Below, in pieces: positions 50,644-56,350 of a DNA stretch of 56,350 nucleotides. Under the pieces are notes generated by a model. It saw nothing but the letters and a program-made list of their open reading frames with translations, was not told the DNA's origin and did not search any database. Origin of the DNA: Chloroflexi bacterium 44-23 (GTDB taxonomy: Bacteria > Chloroflexota > Anaerolineae > Anaerolineales > Anaerolineaceae). The stretch spans positions 1-56,350 of the forward strand of contig MKUW01000012.1 in assembly GCA_001899005.1 (NCBI GenBank). The letters are read 5' to 3'. Position 1 is the stretch's first letter; each line of letters opens with the position of its first letter. Position numbers and translations under genes: made by a program.

Positions 50644-51120
50644 ATGATCAACCGCAAAAAGCCGTTGATTTTTATTTTTCTTGTAATCACATTGTGGATG
50701 TTTGGTTTGGGAATGTACCAATTACTCAATCCTTCCATTGAGATTCAATGGTCGACGGCCACTGAAATTGATACTCTTGGATTTAATGTTTTCCGGGGGG
50801 ATACAGAAGATGGCCCGTTTCTAACACAAATTAACAAAACACTTGTTCCTCCCAGTGCTGATATGCTAACCGGAGGTCAATATAGATTGGATGATAATAA
50901 AATTCAAGCAGGCCGAACTTATTATTATCTGCTTCAGGAAGTGCAAATGGGGGGTGGAACAGAAGATTTCGGACCGATTGAAGCCGAGGTCAGACATTTT
51001 GGATATCTGGAAATCGGAGCATCCGTTTTATTTTTTCTGGGTTATTGGGTCATTCGCAAAAAGACTTCGGCGAGTTTCTTGGGATCTGCTCCGCACGCAT
51101 TCATTGATCAGTCAAATTGA
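50644..51120 (+). CDS. Small FN3-like membrane-anchored protein
   Basis: The 158-residue product has an N-terminal signal/membrane segment (about residues 8-28) and one FN3-like domain (about 32-118: IEIQWSTATEIDTLGFNVFR, then GRTYYYLLQEV). A C-terminal helix follows (about 122-138) with basic residues RKK. The domain is clearly related to that of the surface protein at 20454-21305, but the mucin-like stalk is missing. The ATG directly follows the stop of the fused glycosyltransferase gene, so it is in the EPS transcript. Confidence 0.72.
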   Translation: MINRKKPLIFIFLVITLWMFGLGMYQLLNPSIEIQWSTATEIDTLGFNVFRGDTEDGPFLTQINKTLVPPSADMLTGGQYRLDDNKIQAGRTYYYLLQEVQMGGGTEDFGPIEAEVRHFGYLEIGASVLFFLGYWVIRKKTSASFLGSAPHAFIDQSN

Positions 51121-51461
51121 TCATATAATTTTATGATTGCTACCTGACAACTTGATATTTCACCGAAAATGGGAACTCTTTTCCGCAATTTCCGAGTATC
51201 GGATTATTTTCAAGACATTAACAACAGGTATATTAACTGACCGGTTCAGGGAAGGTCCCTGGTTGCTATCTTCAATCGAATAGGCTGGGTAAGGATGGTA
51301 AATTTCCACTACAAATCCAACCTGGGCTAAACCCAATCAGGAGCATGCCCGCATTGATACAAGGCTTGAATTAATCCAAGCAAACCAGTACCAGCTCGTC
51401 GAAAGTATATCAGCTATTGCCCTCGCGGGTGGTTTTTTTGCGGAAACAGCAGGCTTGATGT
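51121..51461. other. Non-coding gap between convergent genes
   Basis: About 340 bases hold no gene. CAGGG (51247-51251) and CCCTG (51257-51261) form a short hairpin in the sequence GGTTCAGGGAAGGTCCCTGG, which looks like a tRNA T-arm by chance (see rejected items). No T-rich terminator was found. Confidence 0.35.
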
Positions 51462-52565
51462 TTAATTGAGCGCCTGGGTTTCCGGGCTGGAGCGACGTAA
51501 AGCAGCCTGTATCATCAAGTATTCACCAATGTTGTCCATTGTAACCAGTCCGACTATTTTGTCATTTTCAAAGACCGGTACGGTTGAACAACCACAATTC
51601 TGTAAACGTTCTGCTACCGCATCCAACATTTCATCCGACTTAGCGGTTGTGAAGTCGCGATCCATTACGCTGGCAATGTTGACGGTTTGACCATCCCGTG
51701 CCAAGGATTGTAAAAGTGCTTTTCGGGTCAGCACTCCCACCATTTCATTTCCATTCATAACAGGAAAATCTTGTTGATATCCGGCTAGTATCGCCTCAAT
51801 CGCATCGCTCAAGCGTTGGGTTGGGGAAAGGGTTTGAAACTGGGTGAGCATGGCATTTTTAACCGGTATTCCTGAAAACGTTTCTTTAACCTGTACGCTT
51901 CTACTTTCCTGACCTGCACCAACCCACACAAATAAAGCAATTAACAGATAAAACGGATTGGTGAATAAGCCAATTAACCCAAAAATAAGGGCAAAACCCT
52001 TACCAAAGGCTTCCGCTATTTGAGTAGCACGGACATAATCCATCCGGGAAGCCAAGGCAGCTCGTAAAACCCTGCCCCCGTCCATTGGAAACGCCGGGAT
52101 GAGATTAAAGACAAGTAAAACGAGGTTTACTATGGCAAGACGTTCGATTAATGAACCTTCCGTTAATGAAAGTTGCGAAAGCGATATAAAACCCTCGGTC
52201 AGGACCAGCCATCCGAAGAGTAAGATGGCCAGGACCAAGTTCACTGCCGGGCCGGCCAGGGTGACCCAAAATTCTTGTTTGGGTTCACGCGGTATTCTTT
52301 CTAATTGCGAGACACCACCAATTGGCAGCAGGGTGATATCGCGCGTCTTAATCCCGAACTTTCTAGCAGTTAATGAGTGTCCAAACTCATGCATCAAAAC
52401 AAATAAGAACAGGAATAAGACAAATAGAATGCCGTTCAAAACGGCTGGAATTGTCTTGGCTGTTATCCAGTAAGAGTAGCCAACCCAGAGAAGCAGTAAA
52501 AAGAAGGTGACATGGATTTTTACATCAATGCCGGCAATCCTTGCTATACGAAAAGACCATTTCAT
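51462..52565 (-). CDS. Site-2-type membrane metalloprotease with CBS domains
   Basis: The 367-residue protein of the SpoIVFB/M50 type has six helices, the zinc motif HEFGH (about residues 60-64) and the third ligand region FNLIPAFPMDGGRVL. A pair of CBS domains follows (about 240-350: PVKNAMLTQFQTL, then IASVMDRDFTTA). It cleaves membrane proteins inside the bilayer. The CBS pair probably senses adenine nucleotides. No substrate, such as a sigma/anti-sigma pair, is adjacent. CTGGAG lies before the ATG. It is divergent from the superoxide dismutase gene. Confidence 0.93.
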   Translation of the reverse strand: MKWSFRIARIAGIDVKIHVTFFLLLLWVGYSYWITAKTIPAVLNGILFVLFLFLFVLMHEFGHSLTARKFGIKTRDITLLPIGGVSQLERIPREPKQEFWVTLAGPAVNLVLAILLFGWLVLTEGFISLSQLSLTEGSLIERLAIVNLVLLVFNLIPAFPMDGGRVLRAALASRMDYVRATQIAEAFGKGFALIFGLIGLFTNPFYLLIALFVWVGAGQESRSVQVKETFSGIPVKNAMLTQFQTLSPTQRLSDAIEAILAGYQQDFPVMNGNEMVGVLTRKALLQSLARDGQTVNIASVMDRDFTTAKSDEMLDAVAERLQNCGCSTVPVFENDKIVGLVTMDNIGEYLMIQAALRRSSPETQALN

Positions 52566-52630
52566 TTTGACTCCAGTTTTTAAAGTTAATAATTGAATTC
52601 CTATTTCTATTCTACGATTCTTCTATTAAG

Positions 52631-52694
52631 ATCTTATAAGATAATCAAACCCTCCTTAAGGTTTTTTCAGAAACGAGACTGATTCTGGAGGGTT
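52631..52694. repeat. Palindrome and inverted repeat between the divergent protease and sod genes
   Basis: ATCTTATAAGAT (52631-52642) is a perfect 12-base palindrome. AACCCTCC (52648-52655) and GGAGGGTT (52687-52694) form an inverted repeat with a 31-base loop. Both lie upstream of both genes and could be operators or a weak structure. Confidence 0.4.
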
Positions 52695-52720
52695 CTAATA
52701 AAACTTTTATACAACGTTAA

Positions 52721-52749
52721 TTGATTTTCAACGTCTAAGAGGTTATGAT
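52721..52749 (+). promoter_or_regulatory. Promoter of superoxide dismutase gene
   Basis: TTGATT (52721-52726) and TATGAT (52744-52749) are 17 bases apart. The predicted leader is about 65 bases and contains AAAGGATATTGAA before the ATG. Confidence 0.6.
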
Positions 52750-52820
52750 ATTAATTAGACTTAATTTATCATAATTCCTCATATTTCTGAGGGGAAAAGT
52801 AAAAAGAAAAGGATATTGAA

Positions 52821-53438
52821 ATGACTGAAAAATTTGTACTACCCGAATTAGGATACGCGTTCAATGCATTAGAACCAGCCATTGATGCCCAAACAATGGA
52901 AATCCATCATGATAAACACCATGCAGGTTACGTGAACAATCTAAATGCTGCTTTGGAGAAAGCCCCAAAATTCTTTGATCTTTCGGTTGAAGATATTTTA
53001 AAAAAGCTAAATGATGTGCCGGAAGAAATTCGTACTGCTGTTCGCAATAATGGCGGCGGGCATGCTAATCATGCACTTTTTTGGAAACTGCTTGCGCCGG
53101 GTGGCAAAAATGTCCCCTCCGGTCATTTGCTGAAAGATATTGACTCCAGTTTTGGCAGTTATGATAATTTTATGAATGTTTTCTCGAATGCAGCTAAAAC
53201 CCGCTTCGGTTCTGGATGGGCCTGGCTCGTCCTTGATGAAAACAAGAAATTACAGGTCTACTCGACAGCTAACCAGGATAGCCCTTATTTACAAGGGCAT
53301 ATACCGGTACTTGGGTTGGATGTTTGGGAGCATGCGTACTATCTAAAATATCAGAATCGCCGCCCAGATTATGTCAATGCATTCTGGACAGTTGTGAACT
53401 GGGATGCCGCCGATAATTTATACCAGGCAGCACGTTAA
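52821..53438 (+). CDS. sodA: Superoxide dismutase, Mn type
   Basis: The 205-residue Fe/Mn-family enzyme has metal ligands in [20 protein letters not shown] and the Asp/His of [21 protein letters not shown] and the Gln in TANQDSP are the arrangement usual for Mn-specific enzymes. It converts superoxide to hydrogen peroxide and oxygen in the cytoplasm, as no signal peptide is present. It has its own promoter and a strong terminator, so it is a single-gene unit. An anaerobic or microaerophilic host that meets oxygen would fit. Confidence 0.96.
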   Translation: MTEKFVLPELGYAFNALEPAIDAQTMEIHHDKHHAGYVNNLNAALEKAPKFFDLSVEDILKKLNDVPEEIRTAVRNNGGGHANHALFWKLLAPGGKNVPSGHLLKDIDSSFGSYDNFMNVFSNAAKTRFGSGWAWLVLDENKKLQVYSTANQDSPYLQGHIPVLGLDVWEHAYYLKYQNRRPDYVNAFWTVVNWDAADNLYQAAR

Positions 53439-53462
53439 AAGTTAAACCCATGAAGAATAATG

Positions 53463-53493
53463 AGACCGTTTCATATCGAAACGGTCTTTTTTG
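53463..53493 (+). terminator. Rho-independent terminator of sodA
   Basis: AGACCGTTTC (53463-53472) pairs perfectly with GAAACGGTCT (53478-53487) over a 5-base loop and is followed by TTTTTT. This is a strong intrinsic terminator. Confidence 0.92.
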
Positions 53494-53562
53494 TTAATGT
53501 CATTTTCGATATCTTTTCAGAAACCCTCGTCAATCTCATGTTGTTGTAAAATATCTTTTTCA

Positions 53563-54693
53563 TCATGGATTAACTTGCCAAAAACGAACCAACTGGTCAC
53601 TTCCAATGGTGGTGATCATCGTTCCGTCAGGCGAGAAAAGTACTTGATTAATGCTGTCAACATCCTGTGAGAATCTGGCGACCTCGTTCATTTGTCTTGA
53701 ATCGATAATTACCAGATGCGTGCCATCTACAGCCGCTAAGAGTGTGCTATCCGGTGAAAAATCCATGCTATATGCCGGAATGGATAATTCGACAGATCCA
53801 AGGGGTTCTCCGCTCATAGGTTGGTAGAAAAAAACCTGCGGAATCAGTTGTTCCCCCTTCATCTGGTCGGTGGAGGTTGCCAGAATCTTACCGTTGGGAC
53901 TCAATGCATAGCTGGTCAGGAAATCTTCATGGTAAATAGCGCTGCCTAATGTGTTACTGGCAATGTCACTCACCTGGATGGTCGCCCGTGCCTGCCAAAT
54001 GGCATGTGCGCCATCAGCACCGAAGCTCACAGAAAAAACCGGGGCAGCGGTTTCAAAGCCGGTCAAAGTGACAACTTTCTTGCCACTTGCGACATCGTAT
54101 ATATCGCCTGCCCAGACCTCCGCTTGATCCAGAATAATCTGCGATCCATCTGGAGAGTATTCGCCGTATATAAAGTTGATGTCAGTCTGGATCTTGCGGA
54201 TTGAATTGTCTTTCCAATTCTTAATCAATATGGAGCTCTGATTGAAGGTAACCGCGTATTCTTCCCCGTTTGGAGAAAAATCGATCAGCATTTCCTCAGG
54301 TTGAAAGTCGGCTTTATAAAGCAGTTCCAATTGCGGAAAAGAATAGACCCAAAAAGATTGATAACCAATCAGGATAAAAGAAATTTGATCTAAGCTCCAT
54401 TTCATCCGTACCGGTTCATTCACTTGTAAATTTTGGGTGTTGGTCAAGTTGGAAACATTTTCAACCTGGATCAGCTTTGGATTTGCTTTGGGCGTGTTCT
54501 CAACAGTTACCGTGTAAGTAGGCGGTAAAGAATGTTGCGTCGGCGTTATTGCCTGAAGAGTACTGACAGCGGTATTTGTTGGAAAGGGCACGGGCGGTGT
54601 GACCTTGGTACCTGTGTTTGGTAAATTACAACTTGCCAGGCTTAAGAGCAAAGCCGTAATTAATATCGTTTTTAGAGTCTGTTTTGGTATCAT
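53563..54693 (-). CDS. Beta-propeller (WD40-like) lipoprotein
   Basis: The 376-residue product has a lipoprotein signal (LITALLLSLASC) and a Thr/Pro-rich linker to about residue 90. A propeller of roughly six to seven blades follows, each with phrases such as FSPNGEEYAV, YSPDGSQIIL, LSPNGKILATS and FSPDGTMITTIGSDQLVRFW. Such propellers bind proteins or glycans outside the cell; no enzyme motif is seen. A TTG at 54714 is in frame, but the ATG at 54693 gives the cleaner signal peptide. It is encoded beside the glycosidase-like gene at the window edge, in the same direction. Confidence 0.8.
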   Translation of the reverse strand: MIPKQTLKTILITALLLSLASCNLPNTGTKVTPPVPFPTNTAVSTLQAITPTQHSLPPTYTVTVENTPKANPKLIQVENVSNLTNTQNLQVNEPVRMKWSLDQISFILIGYQSFWVYSFPQLELLYKADFQPEEMLIDFSPNGEEYAVTFNQSSILIKNWKDNSIRKIQTDINFIYGEYSPDGSQIILDQAEVWAGDIYDVASGKKVVTLTGFETAAPVFSVSFGADGAHAIWQARATIQVSDIASNTLGSAIYHEDFLTSYALSPNGKILATSTDQMKGEQLIPQVFFYQPMSGEPLGSVELSIPAYSMDFSPDSTLLAAVDGTHLVIIDSRQMNEVARFSQDVDSINQVLFSPDGTMITTIGSDQLVRFWQVNP

Positions 54694-54760
54694 TCTTAAC
54701 GCTTTCTTATCCAAGCATATGTAGACTTATTTTAACTCACACTTGCTCACTGAAAAAAGA

Positions 54761-56350
54761 TCAATTTCCTGAAAGCGTATCGACGCCCCAATTAAGGAAA
54801 TCAAAAATATTATTTTCCGCCCAATCCAGAAGGTCGTTGCTCAATTGTTGCAATTGGAGGTGGATCCAGTTTTTTGAATCCTTCTGCAGGTTAGCGATTA
54901 AACGCGAGGTTCCATCTTCGATGCGGAATTTTAAGCTGGCAACGATTTCGGGTTTTTCTTCGATTAAAATGGCAGGCGTTTCACTGACATACAGGGTTAA
55001 TGATTTTTTCCGATCTGGTTCAAGCCTCATGCCATTTTTAAGACTCAAATCATCGCTATTGGCGGCGTAAGCACGGTATTTTGTACCGGGTAAATTTGAA
55101 AGTGTGATTTGGTAAGGTTGATCACCGCCTATGGCTGCCCAGGTGAAAAGCATGCTTCTGCCTTCTTTCCTGAAACGATACTCGAAAAGACCAAGTTCTT
55201 GAGGAGTCCCCAAATCACTATAGGTTTGGAATTGGCCCAATGGGCGCGCTCCTCCCAAGAGGCGGGCGATATTTTTTAAGACCTGGCTGGCACTAGGGCT
55301 GAGTATGAAACCAGGGTTCGCAGAATTCTCCGCAGTGCTATACCAAAATACTTTTTCGACACCTGGTTCTGATAAGAGCGGAATAACACTGCGCAAAACC
55401 ATGTTTGCTTGTACTTGATCATCGGCCAGACCTTTTGCCTGGCCCATTTGTGCCAGCCAATCAGCGCGCCAACCTAACTCTGTGATCCAAATAGGCTTTG
55501 CACCCAATTGGGCGGTAAAATCTTTTATCGCACGAACTTCTCCCAGTAAGTTTGATTCGGCCGGCACGTCCATCTGACAAAGTCCGGTTTGCAAATCGTA
55601 GCTCGGCCCACGGCTCATCCATGTTTCAGGCGGGTTGTTTTGCCAGTAGGGGTGGAGAGCAACGACGTCAAAGGTTTTCCAGGCACCGGCATTGTAAATT
55701 TCTTTTAAAAAACCAATCGGGTTCGTGAAACAATCACTGTTGGCGGAATTATATAGACCTCCCAGGATGATTGTGTCTTGACGATTGTGTTTTTTGATAA
55801 TTTTCGAGGCCGTCGCCAACATGCGGGCATATATAAATGGAGATGGATTTGCGGTAGCCCCTTCAACAGTTGGAAACATGACCTTTCCCCATTGCTCGGG
55901 GTTGTTCATCTCGTCGCCGATTTCCCAGTAATCGATTCGATCCCCATAGCGATCAACAACCGCCTGCACATAATTCTGCCATTGTTGCACAAGCTCATCG
56001 GCATCAATGGGCTGGTCAGGATAAATGTGGGGCAGATAGGCAGGTCCGGTTGAAAGCACAGCCACCACTTGCAGGTGATGACGCTCGGCCAGTGCCAGCA
56101 TGCTGTCGTAATCTACATAAAGACCCTTACTCGTATAGCTCCAGTTGAACTGGTTGGGAATTGGTTCCACTTTCACCCAGGGGATTTCTTCGCGAACCCA
56201 ATGAATGTTCATATCCTCCAGGGCTTGATAAGCCACATCCAGATTGTCAACTCCCACTTGCAAATGAGTGGAAGAGCCCATCCCAATCGAATCGATCGGT
56301 GCGGAAGAGATGGGAGAAGCTGGGGAATTGAATAATGAAGTGAAAGCAAA
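54761..56350 (-). CDS. Secreted glycosidase-like TIM-barrel protein, partial at right edge
   Basis: The frame is open to the last base, so the true start lies outside. The visible 529 residues begin with a Ser/Pro-rich stretch (FTSLFNSPASPISS), probably just after a signal peptide. The barrel resembles GH5/GH39-type clan A enzymes: WVREEIPWVKVEP, DYWEIGDEMNNPEQW (acid/base Glu region) and WITELGWRADW (nucleophile Glu). A C-terminal beta domain follows. Substrate is unknown. It shares this fold type with the protein encoded at 25944-27086 but lacks that protein's C-terminal tail. An internal ATG at 56281 is unlikely to be the start. Confidence 0.75.
   Translation of the reverse strand, partial: FAFTSLFNSPASPISSAPIDSIGMGSSTHLQVGVDNLDVAYQALEDMNIHWVREEIPWVKVEPIPNQFNWSYTSKGLYVDYDSMLALAERHHLQVVAVLSTGPAYLPHIYPDQPIDADELVQQWQNYVQAVVDRYGDRIDYWEIGDEMNNPEQWGKVMFPTVEGATANPSPFIYARMLATASKIIKKHNRQDTIILGGLYNSANSDCFTNPIGFLKEIYNAGAWKTFDVVALHPYWQNNPPETWMSRGPSYDLQTGLCQMDVPAESNLLGEVRAIKDFTAQLGAKPIWITELGWRADWLAQMGQAKGLADDQVQANMVLRSVIPLLSEPGVEKVFWYSTAENSANPGFILSPSASQVLKNIARLLGGARPLGQFQTYSDLGTPQELGLFEYRFRKEGRSMLFTWAAIGGDQPYQITLSNLPGTKYRAYAANSDDLSLKNGMRLEPDRKKSLTLYVSETPAILIEEKPEIVASLKFRIEDGTSRLIANLQKDSKNWIHLQLQQLSNDLLDWAENNIFDFLNWGVDTLSGN

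Noticed and set aside
51240..51265. Sequence resembling the T-arm of the tRNA-Lys at 16833-16905 (CGGTTCAGGG followed by GTCCCTGG), suggesting a tRNA remnant or integration scar.
   Set aside because: Only about 18 bases match, the T-loop TTCAAGT is missing, no acceptor or anticodon part is present, and no integrase lies nearby. A chance small hairpin explains it.
1..56350. CRISPR arrays, insertion sequences, prophage genes or large direct repeats.
   Set aside because: Reading through the window I found no regularly spaced repeats, transposase or phage proteins and no target-site duplications. The Thr/Pro-rich repeats are low-complexity coding sequence.

Overview
The window reads as a chromosomal stretch of a Chloroflexota bacterium, most likely of the Anaerolineae. 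I infer this from the combination of an archaeal-style upper mevalonate operon, many lipoproteins and membrane proteins with Thr/Pro-rich linkers, LysM proteins with a particular N-terminal Cys-rich block, DUF4012 and DUF2723 proteins, and secreted proteins ending in a short Y-[LF]-P-[LI]-V-[LI]-[KR] tail. No database search was possible, so the lineage is an inference. I saw no IS element, CRISPR array, rRNA or replication origin. The only RNA gene found is one tRNA-Lys(CTT).

Layout. Positions 1-4.0 kb (minus strand) hold HMG-CoA reductase, HMG-CoA synthase, a thiolase-fold protein and a DUF35 Zn-ribbon/OB-fold protein, which together resemble the start of the mevalonate pathway. The thiolase lacks its usual catalytic residues. 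Positions 4.5-9.9 kb (minus) hold a TPR membrane protein, a class A PBP-like protein whose active-site motifs are lost, and a metallo-beta-lactamase-fold hydrolase. Positions 10-16.7 kb carry a LysM lipoprotein, an unknown lipoprotein, a sugar-nucleotide epimerase, a region of about 1 kb with short possible gene relics, a NifX-like protein and glycerol kinase. Positions 16.8-19.4 kb carry tRNA-Lys and a probable protein-deglycation pair (fructosamine kinase plus low-Mr phosphatase), followed by a DUF218 membrane protein.

Positions 20.2-29.3 kb form a cell-surface block: a PqqD-like small ORF, an FN3/mucin-like membrane protein, a gingipain-family (C25) lipoprotein peptidase, a second mucin-like protein, a DUF4012 protein, a glycosidase-like secreted protein, a small TIG-like secreted protein and a DUF2723 membrane glycosyltransferase.

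Positions 29.4-51.1 kb are an exopolysaccharide locus. It encodes an O-antigen-ligase-like polymerase, a Wzz/BY-kinase, a sulfate-activation and PAP-recycling module (HAL2-type phosphatase, TauE exporter, CysC, CysD, CysN with a degenerate fused APS-kinase domain), UDP-glucuronate synthesis and epimerisation (Ugd plus epimerase), and two initiating phosphoglycosyl transferases. One of these has reversed domain order and the other is fused to a GT2 glycosyltransferase. A LegB-like dehydratase, a nucleotidyltransferase and a DegT aminotransferase probably make an amino-deoxy sugar. A flippase-like membrane protein and accessory membrane proteins complete the block. The simplest reading is a uronic-acid-containing, possibly sulfated, surface polymer, although no sulfotransferase is visible.

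Positions 51.4-56.35 kb carry a site-2 protease with CBS domains, Mn-type superoxide dismutase, a beta-propeller lipoprotein and a glycosidase-like protein that runs off the right edge.

Several genes have a -10 element placed so that transcription should begin at or within about 2 nt of the start codon, and they lack a ribosome binding site. Leaderless mRNAs therefore look common here.
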